Shown here: piece after piece, positions 52,884 through 63,200 of the stretch
Layout: each line of letters starts with the position of its first letter
Numbering within the stretch: position 1 is the first letter of the stretch
Assembly: GCF_009765835.1 (NCBI RefSeq)
Contig: NZ_LMUS01000006.1
Location: 2,252,438 to 2,316,437 of the forward strand
Direction: 5' to 3'
Length of the DNA: 64,000 nucleotides
Source: Granulicella sp. L56
GTDB lineage: Bacteria > Acidobacteriota > Terriglobia > Terriglobales > Acidobacteriaceae
Notes under the pieces: model-generated
The model's input: the letters and a program-made list of their open reading frames with translations, nothing else
The model's database searches: none
What the model was told of the DNA's origin: nothing
Translations under genes and position numbers: made by a program

Positions 52884-53528
52884 CTATCTCTTGTCGGTCT
52901 CCAGTGACCTTTCAATGGCGAAACGAACAAGTTGGCTGCGAGTTCGCACTCCCGTTTTTTCAAATAGGTGTTGCAGGGTAGCCTTGACCGAACTCTGTGA
53001 GATTCCAATTCGAGCGGCGATCTGCTTGTTAATGAGGCCTTCAAACACACATCGCAACACCTGTTGCTCACGAGAGGTTAGTATCTCTCCAACTTTTGGT
53101 TCATCCAAGCGCGATTGAGTGGGAGAAGGCGGAGCCACCTTGAGATCGATCCATTTGCGGCCGGCGGCGACAGCGCGAATTGCCTGGAGAAGTGTGGCAG
53201 GAGAACCGTGTTTAAGAAAGACTCCAGAAATGCCTTGATTCCATACCATCTCAGAATCGGCCGCGCTAAGACCTGCAGTGACGAGTAAAATCTTGCTCGT
53301 ACTTCTTGCCGCCGCTGCCGAAGATATGAAGCACAAGCCTGTGTCGTAGCCAAGATCAAAATCCAGCAATACCAAGTCAATTGCATGGCTTTCAAGCAGA
53401 TTGACTGCTTCCGAGGTTGTCCCACACTGCGCAACAATTTCGAACTCCTCTTCCGTTGCCAAGAGCCGCGTTAGACCCTCGCGGAACAAGATATGGTCGT
53501 CTAATAGCAAGAGACGAATTTTATGCAT
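52884..53528 (-). CDS. NarL/FixJ-family response regulator
   Basis: A 214-residue two-domain regulator. The receiver (residues about 3-118) has the acidic pair D10/D11, the phosphoacceptor D56 in LLDFD, Thr in LLVTAGLS and the conserved Lys in FLKHGSP. A linker and a LuxR-type DNA-binding domain follow at about 148-210 (LTSREQQVLRCVFEGLINKQ, then ARIGISQSSVKATLQHLFEK). ATG 53528 is where receiver homology begins; 25 extra upstream codons are unsupported. It converges with the kinase gene at 51418-52818 and is probably phosphorylated by it. Its promoter side faces the locus at 54.1-64 kb, which could include targets; that is inference. Confidence 0.9.
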   Translation of the reverse strand: MHKIRLLLLDDHILFREGLTRLLATEEEFEIVAQCGTTSEAVNLLESHAIDLVLLDFDLGYDTGLCFISSAAAARSTSKILLVTAGLSAADSEMVWNQGISGVFLKHGSPATLLQAIRAVAAGRKWIDLKVAPPSPTQSRLDEPKVGEILTSREQQVLRCVFEGLINKQIAARIGISQSSVKATLQHLFEKTGVRTRSQLVRFAIERSLETDKR

Positions 53529-53840
53529 CTGGTAACTCCCAATGGCATCTAGCAGCAAGAACGAACTTTGGAGCAGTCCCAACTGATTTGGGTATAGCGA
53601 CAAACCTGCGGTTGAACAAACCGATGAAAGGAATAAGCCTCAAAGAGGCTATGGTGCGAGTGGTCTTCAGTTCCTCTAGCTGCGTTCTTGAGTGACAGAT
53701 GGCTACAACCTTTCAATTTAAAATACTTGACAAGTGGCACAGCTCACAATAACTTGAACGTGTGACCTCCTATCCACACATTTATTGTTGTCCGACCATG
53801 TCTATCCCATGTTCATGGCGACCAATGGTGTGTGCGACGA

Positions 53841-53928
53841 ACTAGCTTCTCCTGCGATATTTCTATCCGCATTGAAGAAAGACCCGCTCGCTACTACCTC
53901 GGAGTGGGTCTTTTCTCTGTCAGCTAGT
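53841..53928 (+). ncRNA. Candidate structured RNA with nested stems ending in a terminator
   Basis: An outer 7-bp pairing, ACTAGCT (53841-53847) with AGCTAGT (53922-53928), encloses an inner hairpin GACCCGCTC (53881-53889) with GAGTGGGTC (53902-53910), followed by TTTTCT. The inner hairpin has one wobble pair and looks like an intrinsic terminator. It lies 160 bp before the secreted rhodanese-fold gene. It could be an attenuator/leader of that gene or the end of a small RNA. A TTGACA occurs at 53727-53732 with only a weak -10 match. Other parts of 53529-54089 show no gene. Confidence 0.4.
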
Positions 53929-54089
53929 AAGCCCTAAATCCTAAGTCGAACATGAAGCGCTAATGAGGCCCAATTCCCAGATGTGGAAAGCTGCCGCTGT
54001 TGGGGTGTGTCCTATATGCGGGTTGGCTTTGTGCCCGTGTTCGGATCTGTTGTTAAACCGAGAAATTTCAACCAGAGAGGACTAGATAA

Positions 54090-54590
54090 ATGCTCAAGAA
54101 ATTTGTTGTACTCGCGATGATGTCTGCAGCCGCCTTTGCGCAGGAAGCGCCAAAGCCTGCGGTGGAAGCTCATGCAGGTCACCGCGCGCCGAGCAAAGCA
54201 AAAAAGCTAACGAACGCGGAATTTGACGCCTATCTTGCACATCCAGACAAGGTTTTATTGATCGATGTACGTCGGCCAGATGAGGTTTCAACGCTCGGTG
54301 GCTTTCCTGTATACCTCAGCATTCAATTGAAGGACCTGAAGAATCATCTTGGCGAAATTCCAAAGGACCGAGAAATCATCACGGTTTCGAATCATTCAGG
54401 CCGTGCAGGTTATGCGGCTGATCTATTGGAAAGTAATGGCTTCAAGGTGCTGGGAGCAGTGGGTGCGGATATCTATCAAAAAGATGGCGGCACTCTCGCT
54501 GTGAAGTTCCCGATTCCTGCGCCCCATGCAAATGCCGGTGCGGATGGTACTGCGACTAAGGCTTCGGCTGGCGAAGGGAGCAACAACTAA
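54090..54590 (+). CDS. Exported rhodanese-fold protein lacking the catalytic cysteine
   Basis: A 166-residue exported protein: signal segment (KKFVVLAMMSAAAFAQ), a His/Lys-rich linker (24-40), then a rhodanese fold (about 41-135: FDAYLAHPDKVLLIDVRRPD, LKNHLGEIPKDREIITV). The active-site loop reads SNHSGRAGYAADLL, in which N101 stands where the persulfide-forming Cys should be. Sulfur transfer is therefore unlikely, and a binding or structural role is more plausible. An Ala/Gly-rich tail follows. AGAGAGGA lies nine nt before ATG 54090. The next exported protein gene begins 6 nt after its stop, so the two form an operon at the start of the 54-64 kb block. Confidence 0.8.
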   Translation: MLKKFVVLAMMSAAAFAQEAPKPAVEAHAGHRAPSKAKKLTNAEFDAYLAHPDKVLLIDVRRPDEVSTLGGFPVYLSIQLKDLKNHLGEIPKDREIITVSNHSGRAGYAADLLESNGFKVLGAVGADIYQKDGGTLAVKFPIPAPHANAGADGTATKASAGEGSNN

Positions 54591-54596
54591 GCGGCC

Positions 54597-55112
54597 ATGA
54601 CAAGCTTTAACCTGAAGCGATTTCGTAACCTTATCAACGCACCGCTCATTATTGTGGCATTCCTTGCTGGCACTGCCATCAGTAGAGCACAAACGCTTGT
54701 AACTCAAAAAGCACTCTCTGTGGACGCGGCACTAGCGGTGGCCCATGGAGCCCTGGATAAGTGCCACGCTGATGGATATCACGTGAGCTTATCGGTGTTG
54801 GATAACAGCGGCTTAGTTAAAGCTCAGATACGTGGGGATGAAACCGGTCCCCATACCCTGGAGCATAGCCGACGCAAAGCATATACAGCTCTTACCTTCA
54901 AGCGTAGTTCTGCCGAAACTGCAAGGGCTTGGGCCTCGGCGAAAACTCCGCACCCGGAGATTGAAGGGACTGTTGGTGCGGCTGGTGGCCTTCCGATTAA
55001 GGCAGGTAATCAAGTGATTGGAGCGATCGGAGTAAGTGGAGCTCCTGGAGGAGAAAAAGATGAGGCATGTGCAGCGGCGGGAATTGCAAAAATCGCTGTC
55101 TTGTTAAAGTAA
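54597..55112 (+). CDS. Exported GlcG/HbpS-family heme-binding-like protein
   Basis: A 171-residue protein with an N-terminal hydrophobic export segment (NAPLIIVAFLAGTAISRAQ) and a GlcG/HbpS (DUF336) domain. Landmarks are ALSVDAALAVAHGALDKCHA, VSLSVLDNSGLVKAQIRGDE, SRRKAYTALTFKRSS and the C-terminal AAGGLPIKAGNQVIGAIGVS, GAPGGEKDEACAAAG. Characterised relatives bind heme or cobalamin breakdown products or act as redox-sensing partners of sensor kinases. The start is 6 nt after the rhodanese-fold gene. The domain together with the neighbouring TonB receptors makes a tetrapyrrole or metal cofactor a sensible guess. Confidence 0.87.
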   Translation: MTSFNLKRFRNLINAPLIIVAFLAGTAISRAQTLVTQKALSVDAALAVAHGALDKCHADGYHVSLSVLDNSGLVKAQIRGDETGPHTLEHSRRKAYTALTFKRSSAETARAWASAKTPHPEIEGTVGAAGGLPIKAGNQVIGAIGVSGAPGGEKDEACAAAGIAKIAVLLK

Positions 55113-55141
55113 CTCGTGTTAGCTCAGCATCTGCGATGCAT

Positions 55142-55170
55142 CGTGGCGAAGACCTTTACTCTTCGCCACG
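55142..55170. terminator. Perfect 11-bp stem-loop after the GlcG/HbpS-like gene
   Basis: CGTGGCGAAGA (55142-55152) pairs perfectly with TCTTCGCCACG (55160-55170) around a 7-nt loop, 30 nt after the stop at 55112. There is no T-run behind it, so it may protect the mRNA end or lower read-through into the receptor gene rather than act as a full intrinsic terminator. The remaining leader to 55376 holds no gene. Confidence 0.5.
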
Positions 55171-55375
55171 AGAGGAATTAGCGCGTCATTATGTATCAGG
55201 CTTTGGCGCATCTACCGGTTAGCTTATGTGCTCATCGCGCTCTGTCGACTAGTTCGCGACGTCGACTCTGAAGTACAGTTCACAACAACTTAATTTAATG
55301 TTCAGCGCAGGTATAGCCGAATTGCAGATTTTACTGGATTTCTCAGCTTCCCTTGTTCGGATCAGGATAAATTTT

Positions 55376-58300
55376 ATGTTCAAGCACATATTAATGGCGT
55401 TAGGGATATTGGCAGGGGCGACCTATATGTCGGCTCAAGTCGCGACGAACGCCATTGTTGTAGGTACAGTCACGGATTCTTCCCAGGGAATCATTGCAAA
55501 TGCAAGTGTGACACTGACTCATCTCGCTACCGCCGCCATAACTAAGGTGACTACGAACAGTAACGGACAGTATCGAACGCCCCCCTTACGCATCGGCGTA
55601 TATAGCGTTGCTATTGAAAGCAAAGGATTCAAGCAATTTAGAGAATCGGGAGTGATCCTGGATATTGGCGCGGTCCGTCAACTTGATGCTGTACTAGAAC
55701 CAGGACAAGTCTTCGAATCTGTGGATGTCCAGGCAAATCCAGAAGGTCTACTTCAGAGCTCCGACTCAACAGTCGGAACGGTTATCACGAATCAGCAGAT
55801 TGCTGCCCTACCCCTTAATGGGGGGGGCAGTGGACGTGATTATCTTCAGTTGGCAACCCTTTCCTCCGGCACTACGCCAGCGCTTGGTACAAGCGGAGGA
55901 ATTGGAATAGGTGGTCAGGCTGGAAGCCAGGTGGCCTTCCTGTTGGACGGGCTTGACAACAATAACCAACAGATCTCGACAGGTCATAGCGGTCAAAAAG
56001 AGATTATCAAGCCGTCGGTCGATGCCATCGAGGAGTTCAAAGTGGTGACAAACGGTTATTCGGCCGAGTATGGGCGTTCCTCCTCAGGTGTCGTTAGCGT
56101 GCAGTTGAAGTCTGGCACCAACGCAGTCCATGGGAGTGTCTTCGAGTTTCTACGCAATGATGCAACCGATGCACGCAATTATTTTGCCCAGCAGGCACTT
56201 CCATACAAGCAAAATGATTTTGGCGGGACTATCGGTGGGCCGATTCGCAGGGATCGCATCTTTGCTTTTGGGGATATCGAGTTCTTTCGTCTCAGACAGC
56301 AGATTCCGACCTATAGTCTGGTTCCCACGGCGGCGCAACGGAGCGGTAGTTTTTCAACGACCATCTACGATCCAACAACCTATAGCGCTTCCACTAAAAC
56401 CCGCACAGCCTTTTTGGGAAATCAGATCCCTTCTGGCCGGTTCGATACAATCTCTCAGAGAGTGTTGAACTATTTTCCTCAAGCTAACTTTAGTGCGCCT
56501 GGCAACTCGTACAACTATCTGTACAACAGTCCTGAGCCTTCTAATAACTATCGATGGGATATTCGCTCTGATCAGATATTAAACAGCAAACAGAGCCTGT
56601 ACGAGCGATTCAGTTCGCAACAGGTGAATAATGGCCTTGTTGCGCCTTTACCTCCATTGGATGGCCAGAACTATACTGGATCCGGTTCGCAAACCACAAA
56701 CAGTCTCAGCTTTGTAGTCGGCTACAACACTGCGTGGTCGCCTACAGTATTGGCCTCCGTACGGAGCGGTTGGAATTTTCTCTACTGGCATAACTTCCTT
56801 CCCAATCAGACGCTGACCTCGATAGGAATTTCGGGTGTTGAGACGGTCTACCCAGGGTTTTCGCAAATTGCGGTTACAAATTATGCAACCCTTGGTGTGA
56901 GCAATGTTCCGAATATCGACTCCAGCGAAGATCGTCAAATTGCCGGCGACATTACTTGGAACCGCGGACGCCATGCTCTAAAGTTTGGATGGCAGGAATT
57001 CTGGTTGCAGACCAATTTCAACAGCTCTCAGAGATCCAGCGGCATTTTCAATTTCAATGGAGAGTACACATCTAAATCGGGAGGATCGGGCACCGCGGAT
57101 CAGGCATTTGCTGATTTCCTTCTCGGTACATCTTCCAAGGAGCAATTATCTAGTATTGCTCTCCTGAATTTCCGCACTCCATATACTCACTTATTTGTTC
57201 AGGATGATTGGAAGGTAAATCGAAATCTAACCCTAAATCTGGGGTTGCGCTACGAAATCAGTCCCCCTCCAGTAGATAAGCACAATGCGATCGCCAACTT
57301 CGATATGGATACTGATCCTGACAAGCCGCAACTTGTCCAGGCAGGTTCGAAGGGGAACAGTATTCCAGACCGCGCACTTCAGAATGTGAGCTACACCGGC
57401 GTGGCTCCGCGTGCCGGGTTTGCATACAGTCTTCCAGACAAAAAAACTGTTATTCGTGGCGGATACGGCATCTTTTACTCTAATCTCATCACGCTCGGCG
57501 GAATGCAGTCCCTCGAAATCAATCCTCCAAATAGCCTGCCCCGCGTGACCATCTCTCCGAATGCAACCATTCCCACTAATTACCTGGCAGCCGGATTTCC
57601 GGAGGGCACGCTTTCTTTTACAAATGGAAAAAATGTTGAATTAGCTTCCTATGATCGTCGTGCCAAGGTTCCCACAGATCAACAGTGGAATCTTAATGTC
57701 CAACACGAGTTACCATTTGGGATTCTTACGGAGGTAGGATACTATGCGAACAAATTTGACCATAACTGGTGGCAGGTCGATGGTAATCCAGCAGCACCCA
57801 CGCCAACTTCATTGCTTCCTCCATCTGGTATCAACGGATATCGAGCTTTCACTTCTACTACAATTCCGGTAGCCGGTAGCCCTATCATCACTCTGGCAGA
57901 TGTTATTCGAATTAGGAAGGAAGGATGGAGTCAGTACAATGGGCTACAGTTAAAAGCTGAAAAGCGTTATGCCGACGGCCTTACATTCATTGCATCCTAC
58001 GCCTTTTCAAAGACGATTGGTATCGGTGACATTAGTGGGATTCAAAACCAGTCCAATATTAATGCTGAACAAGCCGTGACGAGCACAGATATGCGACATC
58101 ACTTCGTTGGCAGTACGGTTTATCCGCTTCCATTTGGCCGAGGTAGACATTTCGGCAGCAGTTGGAACAAATGGGTTGATGGGGCACTTGGTGGTTGGAG
58201 TGTGACTCCAATTGTGACGTTGAGTTCGGGCACGCCGCTAAATCTGACCGAGGCTGCTAACCCGTCGAATACCGGTGGAACTGCGGATCGTCCTAATGTT

Positions 58301-58627
58301 ATCGGTAGATGGAAGCTTAACAAGCCCTCACCACGCGAATGGTTCAACACGAGTGCCTTTTCGGCAAATCCGTCGGGTACCTATGGAAATGCTGGCCGTA
58401 ACCTTCTGATATCTCCGGGCACGGTAAACATTGACGCTGGCATCCACAAGACCCTTGTCATCAGCGAGCGTCTCACGGCGCAGTTGCGATTCGAGTCGTT
58501 CAATGCGACTAATACACCGCACTTTGGATCTCCTGGATTGGACGTAGGAGCGTCCAAGGCATTTGGAATCATTACGACTGCCGGAGCGCCGCGAGAAAAT
58601 CAACTTGCAATCAAGTTCTTGTTCTGA
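55376..58627 (+). CDS. TonB-dependent receptor, Oar-like (first of the 54-64 kb block)
   Basis: A 1083-residue outer-membrane receptor with signal HILMALGILAGATYMSAQ and a carboxypeptidase-regulatory domain at about 24-110 (IVVGTVTDSSQGIIANASVT, GQYRTPPLRIGVYSV). A plug-like region (ALPLNGGGSGRDYLQLATLS) and a barrel follow, ending ENQLAIKFLF. It is close in sequence to the receptor at 60233-63523: both share the openings QVATNAIVVG / QQATNAILLG, the RDYLQLATLS block and the YSAEYGRSSSGVVSV block, so they arose by duplication. ATG 55376 has AGGA upstream; 26 codons of open frame before it are not a signal peptide. A GATCTTAG..CTAAGATC stem-loop (58650-58675) follows the stop. Confidence 0.9.
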   Translation: MFKHILMALGILAGATYMSAQVATNAIVVGTVTDSSQGIIANASVTLTHLATAAITKVTTNSNGQYRTPPLRIGVYSVAIESKGFKQFRESGVILDIGAVRQLDAVLEPGQVFESVDVQANPEGLLQSSDSTVGTVITNQQIAALPLNGGGSGRDYLQLATLSSGTTPALGTSGGIGIGGQAGSQVAFLLDGLDNNNQQISTGHSGQKEIIKPSVDAIEEFKVVTNGYSAEYGRSSSGVVSVQLKSGTNAVHGSVFEFLRNDATDARNYFAQQALPYKQNDFGGTIGGPIRRDRIFAFGDIEFFRLRQQIPTYSLVPTAAQRSGSFSTTIYDPTTYSASTKTRTAFLGNQIPSGRFDTISQRVLNYFPQANFSAPGNSYNYLYNSPEPSNNYRWDIRSDQILNSKQSLYERFSSQQVNNGLVAPLPPLDGQNYTGSGSQTTNSLSFVVGYNTAWSPTVLASVRSGWNFLYWHNFLPNQTLTSIGISGVETVYPGFSQIAVTNYATLGVSNVPNIDSSEDRQIAGDITWNRGRHALKFGWQEFWLQTNFNSSQRSSGIFNFNGEYTSKSGGSGTADQAFADFLLGTSSKEQLSSIALLNFRTPYTHLFVQDDWKVNRNLTLNLGLRYEISPPPVDKHNAIANFDMDTDPDKPQLVQAGSKGNSIPDRALQNVSYTGVAPRAGFAYSLPDKKTVIRGGYGIFYSNLITLGGMQSLEINPPNSLPRVTISPNATIPTNYLAAGFPEGTLSFTNGKNVELASYDRRAKVPTDQQWNLNVQHELPFGILTEVGYYANKFDHNWWQVDGNPAAPTPTSLLPPSGINGYRAFTSTTIPVAGSPIITLADVIRIRKEGWSQYNGLQLKAEKRYADGLTFIASYAFSKTIGIGDISGIQNQSNINAEQAVTSTDMRHHFVGSTVYPLPFGRGRHFGSSWNKWVDGALGGWSVTPIVTLSSGTPLNLTEAANPSNTGGTADRPNVIGRWKLNKPSPREWFNTSAFSANPSGTYGNAGRNLLISPGTVNIDAGIHKTLVISERLTAQLRFESFNATNTPHFGSPGLDVGASKAFGIITTAGAPRENQLAIKFLF

Positions 58628-58885
58628 TAAGTAGTCGCGTCTTCCCGTTGATCTTAGCTGTTGCCGCCTAAGATCTCTATCGTGTCGAAAACTACACTGC
58701 AATTCGATTTCGCGAAATATAGTTATACGCCAGCGGCTATCTTTCATCAGTTTCGTGTCGTCGCCGAAAGATTGCATTGACGAATAACTACTCTTGTCGC
58801 CCTTCGCACGAATCATAGTTTCCCCTAGCAAGCACCATCATCATTTCTTGTAAAAATCTTAAGACCCGAATACGGAACTAGACGA

Positions 58886-59380
58886 ATGCATATTCTGCTA
58901 CATCTATGTCAATGGATTTATGGAACCCACCTTTCGACCGCAATCCGTGAATCGGTATGGGTATTTCCTATTATTGAATCAATCCATGTGCTAAGTATCG
59001 CAGTGCTGGTTGGCACAATTGCCATTCTGGACCTTCGGTTACTGGGTCTGATCATGAAACGTGAGCCCGTCTCTGGAATTGCAAGGCAAGTGTTGCCGTG
59101 GACATGGACGGGGTTTTTTATCATGTTTGCTACTGGATTACTTCTTACGATCGCTGAGGCGGAAACCAACTATTACAATTGGGCATTTCGCATTAAATTA
59201 ATCCTCCTCATCCTGGTTGGATTAAATCCACTCATCTTTCACCTCACAATCTATCGTAAGGTCAATACTTGGGATATCTCGAATGTAACCCCGCTCCGAG
59301 CTCGTATCGCAGCGACCTGCTCATTGACTCTTTGGGCCGGGATCATCATTGCCGGTCGAATGATTGCATACCTGCACTAA
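58886..59380 (+). CDS. DUF6644-like four-helix membrane protein (first copy)
   Basis: A 164-residue integral membrane protein with about four helices. Features shared with the next gene are THLSTAIRESVWVFPIIESIH versus SHIGVIMRDSTWGFAIVEIGH, AILDLRLLGL versus LLVDLRLLGL, YYNWAFRIK versus YYNPAFRLK, and a final GRMIAYLH versus GRAIGYV. Three histidines are common to both copies (here H15, H34 and H119), two of them within or next to helices, which would suit b-heme or metal ligation. I assign it to DUF6644 from memory of the family pattern. It starts at ATG 58886 and lies between two related TonB receptors. Confidence 0.75.
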   Translation: MHILLHLCQWIYGTHLSTAIRESVWVFPIIESIHVLSIAVLVGTIAILDLRLLGLIMKREPVSGIARQVLPWTWTGFFIMFATGLLLTIAEAETNYYNWAFRIKLILLILVGLNPLIFHLTIYRKVNTWDISNVTPLRARIAATCSLTLWAGIIIAGRMIAYLH

Positions 59381-59422
59381 ATATCTGTACTGCTGCCAGC
59401 ATTCGAAGGGTGATTTTTCAAT

Positions 59423-59902
59423 ATGACTATTCTAGGATTCTGCCACTGGCTGGCCAAGTCCCACATCGGAGTCATCATGCGCGACTCGACATGGGGTTTC
59501 GCCATCGTCGAAATTGGCCATCTTCTCGCCCTTGCCATGTTTGGGGGTGCTGTCCTGTTAGTGGATCTACGACTTCTCGGCCTTGGATTCAAGACGCAAT
59601 CAAAGTCTCAGGTAGCACGGGAATTACTGCCGTTGACAGTTGGAGGGGTGATTGTAATGTTTGTATCTGGATTTCTCCTCATGGCGAATGGCCCGATTCG
59701 TTATTACTACAATCCTGCGTTTCGGCTTAAAATATGTCTCTTTTTCCTTGCGCTATGCTTCCATTTCACACTTCAAACAAGAGTGGCGCGACACACACTT
59801 GATTGGGAAAACAATTCAAGCTGGCTAAAAGCTGGCGCGATAGTTTCTCTTATTTTATGGTTCAGCATTGGTCTGGCTGGTCGCGCAATTGGATATGTGT
59901 AG
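59423..59902 (+). CDS. DUF6644-like four-helix membrane protein (second copy)
   Basis: A 159-residue paralogue of the preceding gene, 42 nt downstream on the same strand. It has the same four-helix outline and the same three histidines (H14, H33, H114), the same DLRLLGL after helix 2, and YYNPAFRLKI before helix 3. The copies are similar but clearly diverged, so they may form a heterodimer. The position after a TonB receptor and before another one suggests that it handles an imported compound at the inner membrane, or passes electrons to the periplasm. Neither point is shown by the sequence. It starts at ATG 59423. Confidence 0.75.
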   Translation: MTILGFCHWLAKSHIGVIMRDSTWGFAIVEIGHLLALAMFGGAVLLVDLRLLGLGFKTQSKSQVARELLPLTVGGVIVMFVSGFLLMANGPIRYYYNPAFRLKICLFFLALCFHFTLQTRVARHTLDWENNSSWLKAGAIVSLILWFSIGLAGRAIGYV

Positions 59903-60232
59903 CTAGTAGGATTAACACTGCTAGTAAGTACAAATGGTGTTAGATAATTGTTGACATTTGTAAGTAGAGAGGATACATAATAGACATGCCATACTATCAA
60001 GAAAGAGCTGCTTGTTGCGCGTATCTGTCGATTCGAGAGCGCGGTCGAGCATGTTGTTTGTCATCTTGATGGTTGGTTCCAATCTATAGATAACTCGCCC
60101 GCTATTGTTTGAGATGCGGGCGCATGTTTGCCTGAGTCAGCTAGAAACCAAATTACATTGATGACCTCCCGTGTGGCTAGGAATCTAGCTATGCCCCAGA
60201 GTGTCATTCAGGCAGTATCTTGTGAGGCGAGC
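59903..60232 (+). promoter_or_regulatory. Leader region of the second receptor, with -35 element and GC stem-loop
   Basis: 330 bp without a gene. TTGACA at 59951-59956 is followed after 17 bp by TACATA, a weak -10. Further on, CGCCCGC (60096-60102) pairs with GCGGGCG (60116-60122) around 13 nt, about 110 nt before ATG 60233. The hairpin lacks a T-run. It may act as an mRNA leader structure, comparable with the hairpins before and after the first operon of the block. Confidence 0.4.
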
Positions 60233-63200
60233 ATGTTGCGAAAAATGTTTGTAATGCTTATTTTGCTCTGGAGTGGAACGGTCCTGGGTCAACAGGCTAC
60301 TAACGCTATCCTCCTGGGTTCGGTTGTTGATACGAGTCATGCAGCAGTAGCAAATGCCACTGTTACCGTGATTAGCACGGCTACATCCGCTACAACGCAA
60401 ATCCATACGGACAACGGTGGAGAGTATCGGACCCCGCCTTTAGCGATCGGCGAATACCGAGTAATAGTCGAGGCTTACGGATTTAAACAGTTCGCTGTGA
60501 GCAAAGTGCTGCTGTCGATCGGCGACGTTCGCAAGATTGACGCGACGCTGCAGCCCGGTAACGTATCACAGGTCGTGACGGTCTCTGCATCGGGAACTGT
60601 TCTCCATACTTCCGACTCGACGAGCGGAACCGTCATTGGAAATGATCAGATTGTGGAGTTGCCGCTTAGCAGTGCGAATGGAAGAGATTATTTACAACTC
60701 GCGACGCTTTCAGCTGGCACTGCACCTGCAATTGCCGGGGTAGGAATCAGCATTGGTGGTCAGCAAGGCTATAACGTGGGCTTCCTGCTTGACGGAATCG
60801 ATAATAACGCTCAATTTATCCGTTATACATATGGCAACCAAAAAGAGGCAATCAAACCTTCTATCGATGCCATCAGTCAATTTCAGGTGGTAACTAACGG
60901 TTATTCTGCAGAGTATGGCCGTTCCTCTTCTGGGGTCGTAAGTGTTTCCACAAAATCAGGAACAAATCAACTTCACGGCACTGCGTATGAGTTTTTTCGC
61001 AACGATGCCCTTGATGCGACTCCCTTCTTTGCGACTAAGACGCCTTATAGCCGCAATGACTTCGGAGCTAGTATCGGCGGCCCAATTATTCGTGACAAAG
61101 TATTTGCTTTTGGCGATTTTGAGCTATTGAAGCTGGTTCAAAGCGCTACCCAACATAACACGGTCCCAACTGCTGAGGAACGTCATGGGATCTTCCCGGG
61201 CCCGGTCTATGATCCTGCAACCTATGGTGCAAACACTGTCAATGGACTTCCTGCGCGAACAGCCTTTAAGGAGAACAGTATCCCCGGTTCCAGGATTGAT
61301 CCTATTGCCGCTAAGCTATTGCAACTGTACCCATTACCACAAACGACCGGTGGTTTGGGCTGCACCACCTGCAACTACGACTATGTAGCTCCTGCAAATC
61401 AGTTTCCAGTAAAGTTCGATTTTCGTATCGATGACATCCTGTCTACTAAACAGAATGCATTCTTCAGATGGAGCACTCAAAATCAACATTACCCGCCAAC
61501 TATCACGCTACCGCCGATTGGTGGCATTTACTATACGGCGGCCGAGCCTACGGATGATTATGGGCATTCCTTCGCTTTCGGCTACGACAGAATATGGTCT
61601 CCGACTCTAATCAGTTCTGTTCGTACGGGTTGGAACTACCTTAAGTCAGTTGCTTCCAGTCCCACGAGCCCTAATCTCAATGCCGCCATTGGTTTCATTG
61701 GAGCAGACACTCTCGTGCCCGGGGGGCTTGTAAGTACGAGCGTAACAGGATTTACGACATTGGGCGGCGGCGGCAAAGGCAATATTACTAGTACAGAAAC
61801 TCGCCAGATATCTGGAGATCTGACCTGGGCACACCGTACGCACAATATCAGATTTGGTGTTCAACAATATTGGCTGCAGACAAACTTCGTCAGTGAGCAA
61901 CAGTCAGAAGGAACGCTCAGCTTCACGGGAGTATTCACAAGGCAGACTAATAGTGTAGCCGCATCTGCATACGGACCGTTGGCAGACTTTCTCCTTGGCA
62001 TCCCTGCATCGGGTAATCTTTCGAATGTTGAGACTGTCACCGATCGGCAGCCGCTCACGCACTTTTTTGTACTAGACGACTGGACAGTGAGCAGGCGCTT
62101 CACTGTGAATATTGGCCTTCGTTATGAATTGAACCGGCCGCCGTTAGACAAGGGCGATCAGTTGGCCAATGACAATCTGGATCTTACCGGAACTCCTGTT
62201 TTGATTCTGGCAGGTCAAGGCGGCAATAGCCGCACAAGCCGATCGACAATCCAGCCCGACCATTGGCAACTTGCTCCCAGAATTGGTTTTGCATATAGTC
62301 TGCCAGACGATAAGACCGTGATAAGAGGAGCATACGGCTTCTTCTATGCGAACACGCAACAGCCTGGGGGCATGCAGTCCTTGCAAATCAATCCTCCATT
62401 CCATTTGCAGATAGCGTTGTCGAATGCTCCCACCGCAACTAATCCTTCATTCACTCTTCAGGGAGGCTTTCCTGCCAATAGTCTGTCTCTCGCGAATGCA
62501 TCGAGCGTGCTAACCGTATCAGATGATACCCGCGGTCGTTGGCCGCGAGCACAGCAATGGAATGTAAACGTTCAGCGTGAGTTGCCCGGGCACATTCTGT
62601 TTGAAATAGGGTACGCAGGAAATGATCTGACCGGTGCATGGATGCAATATGATGCAAACCAGGCTCCCCCAAAATCTGGAAACACGAATCTAAACCGACC
62701 TTTTCAGACCTTAGCGGTCACGGGAACACCGTACACCGTTTCGCTGGCGGACATCGTCCGCATCGGCAAGATCGGCTACAGCTACTACAACGCGTTACAG
62801 ACAAAGGTGGAAAAACGCTACTCAGGCGGCGTGAGTATTCTGGCTTCCTATGGCTATTCCAGAACGATTGGGTTAGGAGAGAACCAATCAGGTGGAGTCC
62901 AGAATTCGTACGATATACAGGCAGATAAGGCAGTCTCAAGCCAGGACATAGCGCACCATGTCACCGCGAGTGCGGTATACGATCTCCCTTTTGGTCGCGG
63001 AAAGAGCTTTGGATCGACGTGGAATCGATATGCCAATGTGGCACTCGGAGGGTGGAGCCTTGATCCAATCCTGAGCTTTAGCACGGGACTACCGTTCAAC
63101 CTTACCGTAAATGGAAATCCTTCGAATTCCGGTCAAGGCAGCTTGGATGGTAATAATGATAGGCCCAATGTCGTTGGAGATTTTCGCGCTGCCATCAACC

